This document shows positions 46,800 to 58,391 of a stretch of 64,000 nucleotides of DNA, one piece after another. The notes below the pieces were generated by a model. That model worked only from the letters and a program-made list of their open reading frames with translations, ran no database searches and was not told where the DNA came from. Position 1 is the stretch's first letter. Each line of letters starts with the position of its first letter. The stretch is taken from contig OY978529.1 of the NCBI GenBank assembly GCA_963854835.1, positions 3,382,501 through 3,446,500 of the forward strand. Direction: 5' to 3'. Made by a program: the position numbers and the translations under genes. The DNA is from Megamerina dolium (Eukaryota > Arthropoda > Insecta > Diptera > Megamerinidae).

Positions 46800-47390
46800 G
46801 TTATGCGGCCAAAAATTGGACCATTGTGTTACTATGCATCACTGCTGCTTACTATCCTGTTCCCTCTGTTAAGCGGAACCATTGGGAACTCCTATTGAAT
46901 AGTGCAATGTCCCTGACATCCATGGGTGCTAGCTCAGTGGTGTCTGTAGAAAAGGCACTCCACAGTAGGGTGTGTCTTCTGCGTACCAAGGCGGGGCAAC
47001 TACAGAGGAAGTGGTAAACAGTTTCCTCCCCTTCCTCGTCCTGACAGCTGCGACAAAAATCATTGGCCGGTAAACCAAGCCTTGTAGCTTGCCTACCCAC
47101 AACCCAGTGGCCCGTGAGTACGGCTACTACATTACTGATAGTTTTCCTACTCATTGACAACAGTGAACGAGTTATTCTATTGTCAAGAGTGCGGCCAGAC
47201 TTTCCTAGTAGTAACACAAGAGCTCTCATCCCGCCATCTTCTGTTGGCTATGGTGAGGTAATGTTGTGTGACAAGAAGTTTGCATGTTGCAAGCGGAATT
47301 CCTGTTTGATGAGATGGATAGATCTCTGGCAACCTAGGTGATAGTTCAGCATACAATGTCCTGTCAGAATTGCTGTAATGATGCTTTTTT
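46800..47390 (-). mobile_element. LINE 3' part, different family
   Basis: The minus strand reads RALVLLLGKSGRTLDNRITR, SLLSMSRKTISNVVAVLTGH, WVVGRQATRLGLPANDFC, then CQDEEGEETVYHFLCSCPAL (Cys/His motif) and a C-terminal tail. It is one open frame of about 125 codons and so relatively well kept. Confidence 0.8.
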
Positions 47391-47424
47391 AAGAAATAAT
47401 TTTAGGAAAATTGTAATGTCTCAG

Positions 47425-47760
47425 CGTTTACTGAGCTTTGATCCTCAAGAGTAACTCTTGCAATTGGCCCAGTTTTACGATTGCAAGAATCACATCGATT
47501 TGAGCGCTCAACTTTTATGCGTTTTGACTCACTTTGGCTTCGGTTTCGGTCATATTGTGTGTGTGTGATGTTCACCACTTCTGGAATTTCATACTCTACT
47601 GAGCTTTGATCCTCAAGAGTAACCCAGTTTTACGATTGCAAAAATCAATCGATTTGAACGCTCAACTTTTATGGATTTTGACTCACTTTCGCTTCTGATT
47701 CGATCATATTGTGTCTGAGATCAACCACTTCTGGAATTTCATACTCTGTGCTAAATGCTA
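47425..47760. repeat. ~165-bp tandem duplication
   Basis: ACTGAGCTTTGATCCTCAAG recurs at about 47430 and 47596, each followed by CCCAGTTTTACGATTGCAA, TTTTGACTCACTTT, ATCATATTGTGT-like words and CACTTCTGGAATTTCATACT. Confidence 0.88.
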
Positions 47761-48629
47761 ATGAAAAATCCATTTTATTTGACTTTTATCAATGTCAATT
47801 ATGATCTCTATCTCTTCATATGTCGTCACAGCACAATCGACTTTAATAATTTCTAGTAGTTCTTCTGAGTTCTAGGAATGTAGTTCAACTTCAATACAAA
47901 AAAAAAAAAAAAAACAGTATAAAGTTGATCGATGCATCAGTTTAAAGTGTTAAATCGAAATATCCATTTTTCACACAATTAAAACGAAATTTTAACATTA
48001 CGCATCTGTCAAACGTCATCGAGTAGTCACATTTTCGGAGACTTTTAGAGCTGATTTTCATTTGTAGCATTATGGAAAGGGTTTAGTTTTCTTTATTTTC
48101 CATTTTTTTTTTTTTTTTTCAGTTACTTCATTTTCTTCTTAATTTTTGTACTGAAAATTATAAATTGCATTTGATTTCATAAGATTTTTCAATTAAAATT
48201 TCGATTAGAATTATTTTTGAACAAGGAAGCTCCTCTGAATATCCTCTTTTTTTTTTATAGAAAGTTTGAATGTGTTTGGAACATTACAAAACTTAAATCG
48301 CCATTTCAGGAGAGTTCGTTTTAATTGATAAAAATCGCTGACAGCGCTTTTTAATATTCGCAATTCACTAAGAATGCCAGTATCTGAGATCTGTATCATT
48401 GTAGTGTTTTGCAGAATGACATAAAATCTATGGTAAAGGTATCAACAAAAATTCAAAGAAGGTTCCTCAAAGTTGACTCTCTCTCTTTCTTAACAAGATA
48501 GGCGAACATTTATATGTAAACTAGTTAGAGTACCGGTGGTCTCAGTGACATTAATGCCCAGAAGATTGGGACTATGAACTTAGTATCATAAAGCTGAGCC
48601 ACGAATTTTCCACGTACTGGTATATCTTC
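47761..48629. other. No feature seen
   Basis: AT-rich with a poly-A run near 47898 and a T run near 48103. No gene was recognised. Confidence 0.4.
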
Positions 48630-49632
48630 TTCGTCTTCTTATGTGGCCATAACAACCGATGATCGACTTAGGCCGAACATATAATGCGACGCCAGTCTTC
48701 TCTGTTCTTCGCTTGCCGGCGCCAATTGGATATTCCAAGCGCCGCCATGTTATCCATCACTTGGTCCATCCACCGGAGGTTTGGTCTTCATCTTCTTCAG
48801 CGTCCTCCAGCGGGTGTCGAATTAAATACTCTCTTCGCTGGAGCGTCTTCTTTTATTCGCTTGATATGACCTAGCCGGCGCAGCCGCTGGATTTTGATGC
48901 GCTTTACTATGTCAATATTGGCATACAGCTCATACAGATCATCATTCTACCTTATTCGATACTCGCCATCAACGCAAATCCAGGTCCGAAGATGATGCGC
49001 AGAACTATTCACTCGAAAACTCCAACCATCCTCTCATCTGTAATGGAAATTGTCCAGGCTTCTGCGCCATATATTAGGACAGGAATAATGAGGGATTTGT
49101 AGAGTCTGATTTTCGATCTGCGAGAGAGGGCTCAACAACTACTCAATTGCTTACTCAGCCCAAAGTAACACCTATTAGCAAGAGTTTTCCTACGCATGAT
49201 CTCCAAGCTGACGTCATTACAGTTGTTGATGCTGATTTCCTAGATAGACGAAGTCCTTCACCATCTCGAAAGTGTAATTGTCAACAGTGACGTGTTGTCC
49301 AAGACGCCGGGACTCTATGTTTGTTGATACTAGGTACTTCGACATGCCCTCGTTCACCGTAAGACCCATTCGATGTGACTCTCGTTCCAATTCAGAGAAT
49401 GCTGCACTGACTGCTCGCGAGTTGATAGCAATTATGTCAATATCATCGGCATATGCCAGATGTCATTATGTCGTAAATCTGCAGCTTGTATAATTTTCTC
49501 CATTCTTCTCCATTGAAGAAGTCACACGATAACGAATCACCTTTTCTGAAACCTCATTCGGTATTGAACGGAGGGGAGAGGTCCTTCCCAATTTTCACTG
49601 CACAACGAGAGTTAAGCAGTGTCATTCTGTAA
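48630..49632 (-). mobile_element. RTE-type LINE, 3' two-thirds of RT and 3' end
   Basis: In minus orientation: RMTLLNSRCAVKIGKDLSPP, RKGDSLSCDFFN (the RQGDxLS motif), a YADDIDII motif with small deletions nearby, LERESHRMGLTVNEGMSKYL, QHVTVDNYTFEMVKDFVYLG-like residues, and a 3' region rich in CGCCGGCTAGGTCATATC. It ends at the GGCCACATAAGAAGAC terminus (48633). Frameshifts are present. A MITE interrupts it at 49635. Confidence 0.82.
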
Positions 49633-49634
49633 TA

Positions 49635-50158
49635 GCCTAGACAGACGGCAACCTAATTCCGGATTACCGGCGCACTTAATCCGAATAAAATAATAACCTG
49701 ACAGACGGCAGTATTGCGGATTAACTAAACAGCTGATTGCTGTTTTATTAGGTCTGTCCACTTACATTACTATCACTATCAATTTCTGTTGTCTATCACT
49801 CTCGATATGAGAAAATCTACAAGAAGTACGTGAACTGAAAACTATCAGAAACTTGTAAATTGACATTCACCGTTCGTAATTGACAGCTGGATTTATTTGT
49901 TCGCCAACACTTTTCATGTTGACAACTGTTAACAATTGTTGAAAGTTTTTTGTTAGCGAACACACCTAATATTTTGTAAAATGGATGGAGAAAAATTCAC
50001 AATAGACAATTTTCAGCAGTGTTGCCATAGCAAATTGCCCTAATCCTCTTTTATTTTGAGAATTAAATCATAGAGTTTATGCGGATTAGTTGCAGTTAAT
50101 GCCCGAGTTAATTCGAATTAGCTCGGTAATCCGGAATTAGGCTGCCGTCTGTCTAGGC
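49635..50158. mobile_element. Harbinger-type MITE, copy 2, inside an RTE element
   Basis: The terminal repeats are the same as in copy 1; the element is 524 bp. The flanks are TAA on the left and TCA on the right, a mutated 3-bp duplication. The RTE reading frame continues on both sides (AKLIR to the right, RMTLL to the left). The element contains CTGACAGACGGCAG as a second internal copy of the terminal word. Confidence 0.88.
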
Positions 50159-50160
50159 TA

Positions 50161-50292
50161 TCAAGTCGAATGAGTTTTGCAGGTATACCAATTTCAAATA
50201 TCGGACTTTCGAAAGCGGCTTTATAATCGATGAATAAGTGATGTGTGTCAATCTGTAATTTCTTGGATCTTTTCCAGGATTTGAAAGTACTG
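50161..50292 (-). mobile_element. RTE-type LINE, continuation beyond the MITE
   Basis: The minus strand reads QILEKIQEIT, HHLFIDYKAAFES (the FIDFKAAFD motif of RTE RT) and IGIPAKLIRL. It is the 5' continuation of 48630-49632. Confidence 0.78.
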
Positions 50293-51143
50293 ATATATTA
50301 GGTGTCTGTAATTTTTTTTTTGTTGAATTTTTTAATAACAAAATAATTTTATATTTCTCATTAAATACAATCTCATACAATCTCATACATAAATCAGCTG
50401 CTGCACCACAGTTTCCTAACTTCATAAGTATCTCTCAGACAAATATATAAAATAGTATATAGTATATACCTTCACATATATAATTAATCATATATACATA
50501 TATAAAAGAGAAGATTAAATCATTCATTCAATATATAAGTAAGACGATAGGTACATTAAAGATTCAATGAACATTTCAAATTTGAATATATGTATGTATA
50601 TACCTATAAGTAAATAGTAGCGTATATATATATTCAAGTATATGCATATAGCAATTATGCAAGATATATTTTATACAACTACATACATACATACATACAA
50701 TACAATACAATTCATTGCAAATCCTATTTCAATTCAAGAAACTATCAATATTAATTATAATTATAGATGCAAATTTTTTCATCAACTTGTACTCACTTAT
50801 ACTTATGGTTATATATTAAAATTAATTTGTAATATAGAGTATACACACACACACAAAAAGTTGCATTTAATGATTTTTTGTTAGTTTGAAAAGTAACTAA
50901 AAATTATATATTTAATTATATATATTTATATATATTATATATATATTTAGTAGTACAGAGACTAAATAAAAAAAAATATTTTTTCTTTGCTGCCGCTTGT
51001 AGTATAAGTATATTTCAATTGCATTTAATTATTACATTTTTTATTTATTCTTTCATATTCATTTATTTAAATAAAAGTACCTTAGTTTATTTAGAAGTTG
51101 CAAAATAGTAGTAACATTAGTAAAGCAGCAGCAGCAGTAGTAC

Positions 51144-51182
<39 letters not shown>

Positions 51183-51719
51183 TTAAATAATATGTAGAAT
51201 ATAAAAAAAAAAACGAAATCGATTTATTATATTAAAGCAATACATTTACTAAGCGAAAATATATATATGAAAATCAGAAATTCTTAAGAAATATTTTCAT
51301 TTTTTTTTTCTTCTTAAAGTAATTCAATGCGTTCTGCAACATGTTGCTTAGTTGTAGTTGCTTCAGTAAAAGCAAAAGAAAATATGTTGATTTTGCATTA
51401 TTACTTATTAGCAGAATTTACGGTCTTGCAAAAGAAAAAAGCAAAATTTAGCAATCAAGTTTTCTTTTGCAACACTGTTTTCCTAGTAAATATGTCAGCA
51501 ACAAACAGCATCAAATTCAGTATTGCCGTGGTTAGATTACCAATCAATTGAACGTTAATCAAAAAAATTGTTGTTGGTTTCAATGCAAAATGAAAAATGA
51601 ACTCCAAAAATGAACCTATTGTTATGTTTTTATTCTGTGATCGTCTAATTCTATTTAAATTAACCTTGTTCGATCACTGGATTCTGTTAATAAAGACTGC
51701 AACACTTATTTTATACGAC
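50293..51719 (+). other. A- and T-rich DNA with a (TAG)n run
   Basis: There is no gene. A (TAG)n microsatellite lies at about 51138-51182, and TA-rich stretches at 50460-51000. Confidence 0.4.
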
Positions 51720-51744
51720 TATATACAGCAACCGTACCGTGCCG

Positions 51745-52101
51745 GGTGCCGTAGCTCAGTGGTTAGTGTGTTCGCCTTCTGATCTGTAGATCGTGGTTCA
51801 ATCCCCGGCTGATGCATAACAAATTTAATATCGATAAGATTTTTCTTTCGAACGGTACCCACCTGTCGGCAAGCAATTGGCAATTCTTCCGACAGTAACA
51901 ACTTGCCATGAAAAAGCTTCTTAAAGAACTCTGTGACAAAGCTCAGAAAAAGTGATGTCACAAGTGTTCTGCCGTTCGGAACCGGCTAAAATAAGTAGGT
52001 CCCTTCTAATATTGTCCAAAATTTAAGACGCACAACAGTAATGGAAGAGAAGCTCGGCCAATGAGCCCTTTGGGGCTTTAAGTGCCACATATTTATTTAT
52101 T
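51745..52101 (+). mobile_element. tRNA-derived SINE, tail type II, with target duplication
   Basis: The full type II copy carries box A TAGCTCAGTGGTTAGTGTG, box B GTGGTTCAATCCCC and tail AAGTGCCACATATTTATTTA. The flanking 13-bp direct repeat TATATACAGCAAC (51720-51732, 52102-52114) is a clear target-site duplication of the LINE-driven type. Twelve extra bases (about 51733-51744) lie between the left duplication and the head. Confidence 0.9.
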
Positions 52102-52364
52102 TATATACAGCAACAATTTATTTAATAAACTCTATCTACAATCAACTCTGCTTACAATCAACTATTTACAATAACACTTTAATGTACTTGCAACTTTTGC
52201 CTCTGAAACTGTATAGATGTTTGCACAATCACGTTCGGGATTAGATGTGATTTGCATGTGTCAACACTGGCTCTATTTATACTCTGTTGGCAACATCCCA
52301 GAATCTTCCTTTATTGAGATTATTCTCATTGATTCTCGTTGACTTATTCTGGTTATCGCTTATA

Positions 52365-52888
52365 GCCTAGACAGACGGCAGCGTAATTCCGGATTACCGA
52401 GTTAATTCGAATTAACTCGGGCATTAACTGCAGCTAATCCGCATAAACTCTATGAGTTAATTCTCAAAATAAAAGAGGATTAGGGCAATTTGCGATGGCA
52501 ACACTGCTGAAAATTGACTATTGTGAATTTTTCTCCATCCATTTTACAAAATATTAGGTGTGTTCGCTAACAAAAAACTTTCAACAATTGTTTACAGTTT
52601 TCAACATGAAAAGTGTTGGCGAACAAATAAATCCAGCTGTCAATTACGAACGGTGAATGTCAATTTACAAGTTTCTGATAGTTTTCAGTTAACGTACTTC
52701 TTGTAGATTTTCTCATATCGAGAGTGACAGATGACAGAAATTGATAGTGATAGTAATGTAAGTGAACAGACCTAATAAAACAGCAATCAGCCGTTTAGTT
52801 AATCCGCAATACTGCCGTCTGTCAGGTTATTATTTTATTCGGATTAAGTGCGCCGGTAATCCGGAATTAGGCTGCCGTCTGTCTAGGC
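52365..52888. mobile_element. Harbinger-type MITE, copy 3
   Basis: 524 bp with the terminal word (TA)GCCTAGACAGACGGCAGC and its inverted match. Counting the element as TAGCC...GGCTA gives TTA on both sides, a perfect 3-bp TWA duplication. It is in reverse orientation to copy 2 by interior sequence and close to it in sequence. Confidence 0.9.
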
Positions 52889-53070
52889 TATTATTTTATT
52901 TCTTTTTGTTGACATTCGTTTCGATGCTGCCAACATTCGTGTCAGTCACAATAGTGATGAGTAACCAACCATCGATACTCGTTACAATATGCATGTCAAT
53001 CAATTCTGATTGCTGTTCTCCACACCAATCAAACCAATGTCACCAGTGTTGCCATATGCATTGCTTTATA

Positions 53071-53592
53071 GCCTAGACAGACGGCAGTCTTAATCCGGAT
53101 TCATAGCACACTTAATCCGAATAACATATTCACCTGATAGACGTCAATATTGCGGATGAAGTAAACAGCTGATTACTGATTGATATTAAGTTTGCTCACT
53201 TACATTTACTATTACTTACTTATATTAAAATGTCTGTCGTCTGTCACTCTCGATATGAGAAAATCTACAAGAAGTACGCGAACTGAAAACTTGTGAAACA
53301 GAAACTTGTGAATTAACATTCAGTGTACGCAGCTGACAGCTGAATTTATTTGTTCACCAACGCTTCTGCTATTGAAAATTGTTAACAATTGTTGAAAGTC
53401 TTCTTGTTAGCGAACACACTTATTATTTTCTAAGTTGCATTTAGAAAAAAATCACAATAGAAAACAGCTGTGTTAATTTTCAGCAGTGTTGCCATCGAAA
53501 ATTGTCCGAATCCTCTTTAATTTTGAGAATTAACTCTAGAGCTAATGCGAATTAACTCGTTAATCCGGATTAAAGCTGTCTTCTGTCTAGGC
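53071..53592. mobile_element. Harbinger-type MITE, copy 4 (diverged)
   Basis: 522 bp with terminal GCCTAGACAGACGGCAG and inverted CTGTCTAGGC. The interior is more diverged than in copies 1-3, so it is older. The flanks are TTA and TAA. Only about 180 bp separate it from copy 3. Confidence 0.87.
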
Positions 53593-53797
53593 TATAACGG
53601 GTATTGCGTACGTACATGTTTATTATGTTGACAACTGTGAAGGTTTATTAAATTTTTCAACATATAAATTCCCTTTAAAGAAAGCTATTCGCGTTTGTTT
53701 TACTGTACTGAGTATGTATGTAATGATTGAGAGTATTTTCTCGTTAAGCAAAGAAATTCTATAACTTAAACTATAAAAGTAATTATCTTATTTAGAA

Positions 53798-54000
53798 ATG
53801 GTATTTTCGTGGAGCAGATCTGAAGAACTGAAGAACTTATTACTTTGCTACAAATTAATGAAGGCTTGTGGGATGCATACAAGAAATCCAAGTTATTTTA
53901 ATTGGGGAAAAACGGGAACAAGCCGTAGATGCTATGTCTAAAATGGCTAGCAATATAGGAGAACATGATATCCAGGCAAAATTTCAGTCCTTTGAAGCCA
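53798..54000 (+). pseudogene. MADF/Myb-like protein remnant of a Harbinger element
   Basis: The plus strand begins MVFSWSRSEELKNLLL, then after a frameshift LLQINEGLWDAYKKSKLF, then EQAVDAMSKMASNIGEHDIQ, AKFQSFEANIRKE. The EELKNLLxLxxxNxxLWD pattern fits a MADF/Myb-SANT DNA-binding domain. PIF/Harbinger elements carry such an accessory gene beside the transposase; here it converges on a transposase remnant. It is frameshifted and without the C-terminal part. Confidence 0.6.
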
Positions 54001-54225
54001 ATATAAGAAAGAGTTGACAACTATTGACACCAGCACCAGCCAGTTGTTGATCTGTTGGCGGTATTGCATTTCGAACTGGCGTTTCAATGAGTCGCAGGAT
54101 GTTCTGGAAATTCGCATCGGTCATCCTTATGTAATTTTTGAAGGCCCAGTAGTAATTATGTTGTAATTCCTTTGTCAACAATATGAAAGAGCCGTGTTTA
54201 CTTTGTTTCTGTCGCCATTTTTTAT
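53984..54225 (-). pseudogene. PIF/Harbinger transposase N-terminal remnant
   Basis: The minus strand reads KKWRQKQSKHGSFHMLTKEL, QHNYYWAFKNYIRMTDANFQ, NILRLIETPVRNAIPPTDQQ. The plan (WxxxxLxxRxxxGAxxxLxxEL, FxNFxRMxxxxFxxLL, RxAIPPxxRL) is that of the Harbinger transposase N-terminus. The catalytic DDE part is missing. Its 3' end overlaps the MADF-like frame. Confidence 0.72.
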
Positions 54226-54260
54226 CCCACTGATACTTTTTCTATTAATTCAACACACAT

Positions 54261-55362
54261 TCTCAGCATAAATGGTTGCTGTTTTTATCAAATCATTCAT
54301 CATCATGTATCCATTATGAAATCAATTGAAATTTAATGCAGCACAATTATTTTCATAAAATATTACACCTCTGTCTCAGCAATCATGTGTAACCACACAA
54401 CAATCAAAATTGGTGAAACGGAAAATGAACGCTCTGATTGGCGTTCAATTGATTGCTAATATAACCACGGCATTTATATGCTAAACTCTTTTAGTGTTGC
54501 ATACTTTTAAGCGCAAAGTAAATGTGAATATATTGATTTTCTTGCTGTGTAGTACTATATGCAAAATATTCAATAATATTTTGTATAAATATGCTCTTTT
54601 GCAAGACCATATGCATGGATTCTTGGACACCACGGTTTATACGGAAAAATTGTTGATAAATTCAATAAATGAAAACAAAAAAAATCAATTTTTTGCATGC
54701 AGGGAAGGAAGTTTCGATTTTTTGAACCATCATTATTGTGTCACTTTCAAGTTTTTTATTTTCTACCGCTAACGATGACGACGCAAGCTTATTTTTTTCA
54801 TATATGAATATAAAAAATATGAATATAGGTATCAAAAATTTCCAAAGTGGTGCTCAACGGGCTTACACAGTGGTGCCTTCTATTGACGTAGGAGTAAATT
54901 TTCAGGTACAGGCTACTTTGGAGAATATTTCGACTCTCTGGCAGCGCCATTCCGTCAACGAAGAACGATTTTCGAGACTTGTATACTTTTACCTCTGCTA
55001 ATCAGACATTTTTTTTTTTGAGCTGGGAACTTCTGGCAGCTTCCAGCATATGGCACTGGACGTGGTACACAGGAAATATCACGTGATATTTCGCCAAGGT
55101 TTAGTACTCTACTCTCTAGGTGCGTGGAATAAATCTGACACAGATTTTCAGATTTAGGACCCCATTGTAGGTATAATATTTCAAGAAGTATAAAAAACAT
55201 TAAAAATACACTCAAGTATTTCTTCATTTCCACTTAGCTTCTTCCACATTTCGAGCGATCATAGTCAACAAAAGTTTTTGTGCTAAAAACAGACCGTCTG
55301 CCATTTTTAATAACATCGAAGACCTCTTTTGCTGAAACTAATTTCATTTCAGATGAACTGAT
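54261..55362. other. No feature seen
   Basis: AT-rich with some mixed stretches; short open frames are not recognised. The word GTGCCTTCTATTGACGTAGG at 54881 resembles 12975. Confidence 0.35.
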
Positions 55363-55765
55363 TATTATTATTAGAGGGTTGTATTTCACTGCGACCCTAG
55401 GTCTATTGGCATTCCATCATGGACTAGAGTATTTCTCTAAGTCCAGCATCCATAAGGAAGCTTAGTATAGATCCTACTCTAATGGACTTCAGCAGATTTT
55501 CCGGTATTATAAATTCCCCGAAGTTTTTATTTTTTCTGTGTATAAGTGCTGGGCACGTTCCCAACACATGTTTTGAAGTTTCATTCTCCTCCCTGCAATG
55601 TCGGCAGGTTTTATGCGAGAAGATTTCCCGTTTCGTTAGGTGATAATTCAGTCTGCAGCATCCTGTCAATAATCCCGTGATGATTCTTATATTAATGTTG
55701 TTTAAACTGATACATTCGTCAAATCGTTTTAGGTTATAGGTCCCTAAAAGTGTGTTGGATTGGGA
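55363..55765 (-). mobile_element. LINE 3' end with (TAA)n tail
   Basis: The plus strand starts ATTATTATTATTAGAGGGTTG. The minus strand encodes MTGCCRLNYHLTKREIFSHK, CRHCREENETSKHVLGTCPA (Cys/His motif), RKNKNFGEFIIPENLLKS, and ends in SFLMDAGLREIL. It is the same family as 31850 and close to 45805. Confidence 0.82.
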
Positions 55766-56289
55766 TAACTATGATAGGTTTTCCCAGATGAACTGATGTA
55801 CAGCATCAGTCTTTCAGTCAACACTTTCCTTCGGGTGGGAGCTACACTGCACAGTAGTAAAAGCTGTTACCTTAAGCCTCCTGAGTTGGTATATGGGCAG
55901 TTTCGATAAGCCTTTAGCAAAAACTTGAGTCTAAAGTCTTCTATACTACTATGCATGATGAGAGTGTAAAAGTTTTGTTGGACTTGCCTCTATTGGATCT
56001 TTAGTGATTTAGCAAGAATGAATGAGGACGATATGTCGGCTGCTTTCTTACAGATATTAGCACAAAGGCAGGAAAACTGAGCATAGAAAAATATTCAAGA
56101 GGATGCCAGAATAATACACTTTCTTTCAAGCCCCAAACTGAATAAACTCATACTCCACGAATCGAAAACATGAGCTGAAACAGTTGCTATCTGGCATCCA
56201 GATGAAAGCACTACATTTTTTGTTTTTCTGTAGGAATTTTGTGTCACACTGAAAGTAGTGTGGACTGGATAATTGACAAAAAGCGTCAT

Positions 56290-56490
56290 TTAAAAGCAGT
56301 TACGTTACGCTGTCTGCAATGACAGCCAAGTTACGCCCTAAATACCCTGGAAGCCGCACTTACGGCTTCACAGATTATCACAGAAAGGAGAAAGAAGGAA
56401 TATGCTTGAACTTGACTGGATTCTAGAACCCTATGGTAGTGAAGGAAACAAAATTACTGATAAACTGACAAACTATAGATCTGCCGAAAG
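56290..56490 (+). mobile_element. LINE RNase H scrap
   Basis: The plus strand reads VCNDSQVT, then LEAALTASQIITERRKKEYA, LDWILEPYGSEGNKITDKL, a decayed RNase H with the SDSQ Asp context. The flanking 55766-56289 and 56491-56789 show nothing recognisable. Confidence 0.6.
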
Positions 56491-56789
56491 TTCTATATAA
56501 TACGGGTTGATTACAGTTCGTGGGTTATGTGTACTGGAAATGAAATGGGTCCCTTGACAGAGTTCTGAGTTAGTTGCATTATAAATTCATAGAAAAAGAT
56601 GAACATTTTATTCATACTCTCAGCCTTTCCGTTTCTATTCTTTTAAAATTTTTGCCTTCTCTAATGTGTTTTATCAGATCCAAAGGTAGCAAGGATATTA
56701 CTTGCCTGTGCACCCAGAGCAATTACCTTCTACGGGGGTTCTCCAATCTATTACCGACTTTAATCTATCTATTTCGTCTTTAGATATGC

Positions 56790-57192
56790 CCAAAAAGAGA
56801 GCGTGACGTTGGTGCAAGGACATAATCCTTGTTCATCAAGTGGACTACGCGAAACCAGACCAAGGTCTGTTAGAGGATATGAGACCTATAGCTGATACCT
56901 CTGGGGCCAACCACAAGTGTCACGGTCACTGCGACCAAACGAGGTCTACGAGGTCCCAAGCCCGTCTACGACACTAGAATCTCCTCAACCCTTTGAATGT
57001 AGGATAGAATTGATCTTGTCGAACTTTTGATGATTGAAGCTGGTGTTGGGAAACTCAGCAAAATGTGTTTAAGGCAATGCCTGGCCAAGGCCGGATATTC
57101 GCAAAATATGTGGATCGATGTATCGTCCTCCTCCAGACAGAGTCTACACTCCGTGTCAGAGGTTAGTCCCATTTTGTGGAGGTGGTATTTTA
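56790..57192 (-). mobile_element. LINE 3' end, family with SDTECRLC motif (copy 2)
   Basis: The minus strand reads YHLHKMGLTSDTECRLCLEE, DDTSIHIFCEYPALA, RSILSYIQRVEEILVS and a 3' UTR matching 11335-11520 closely (TTCATCAAGTGGAC, GCGAAACCAGACC, CCCAAGCCCGTCTACGACAC). It is truncated just upstream of the Cys/His motif. Confidence 0.85.
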
Positions 57193-57983
57193 ATAAAGAG
57201 TCAGTCATTTAATTTGTGCTTTGGTGACGAAATGACGCTGCCAAATTGTCAATATGCTCTGGAACTTGCAGGTACAAGATGTTGAATAATTAATGGATGG
57301 CGCCACTGTATAAGCCCAGATAAATACCATACCAGAAACTATTTAAACACAATGTATAATTTAGTTTTAGTTTAAAAATTGTTCAAATTTTTTGTTGGTT
57401 TTTTTTTCTCTCTCTCCTAAAAAAAAAAAATTATTCAAAATATCCCTTCCAAAAAATTGCAGCATTACTCAATACATACATTATTATAGCCCTACGTATG
57501 CAGAATGAAGTAAATCATGATAAATACATTTTTAAAGTTTCTTAAGACGAATTAATTAAGCAAAGTTAATACAAAAAAAAAAAAAAAAAACTAAAAAATA
57601 AAAAATAAAAATTAAACATTTACATTTAGAGTTAAACAATTTAACAAATTATATACCATTGACATATAGTATAAAACACATATACATATATAAAAAACAA
57701 AAAAAAAACAAAAAATCTTCTTTTTCATTACACGATATATATTCAAGTGCTTCTTACATAAATAAAATAAAAATATAAAATTAAAAAAAAAAAAAAAATA
57801 ATAATAAAAATTAAAAGGAAAAAAAAAATCATTAAAAATAGTACATATACATTATATTATAATATTACGAGTACTATATACTTAAAAATAAGTATTATAT
57901 ATACATAATATATTATTAACGATTATATATATATATATTATACATAGAATATATACTTGAAAAATTAATCGCTTTAGAGTTAA

Positions 57984-58014
<31 letters not shown>

Positions 58015-58360
58015 CACAAATTGATTGAATAATGAGCAAATGAAAAAAAAAAATAAAAATAAAAAAAAATTATTAAATAATAATTTGTTTTCATATTAAA
58101 AACAAACAAGAAGAGAAAAGAAAATTATATCTAATTCTATTAATAATATTAAAAATAATTTGTTAAATCGAATATTGTAATTGGAGCATTTGAGGTGAGG
58201 CAATCCGTATAAGAGTACAGTATAGACAGACTATTACATCTACAATTATGCATATAAATAACAACAACAACAGCACTCAATTGATTGTCACCGCCAATCT
58301 TTTCTATTATGCTGCTAAGCTCGAATCGATCATTTTCACACATATGCTAAAAATAATAAT

Positions 58361-58391
<31 letters not shown>

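Noticed and set aside
54494..55001. Two overlapping open frames of about 90 codons
   Set aside because: No similarity recognised and composition like the surrounding AT-rich DNA.
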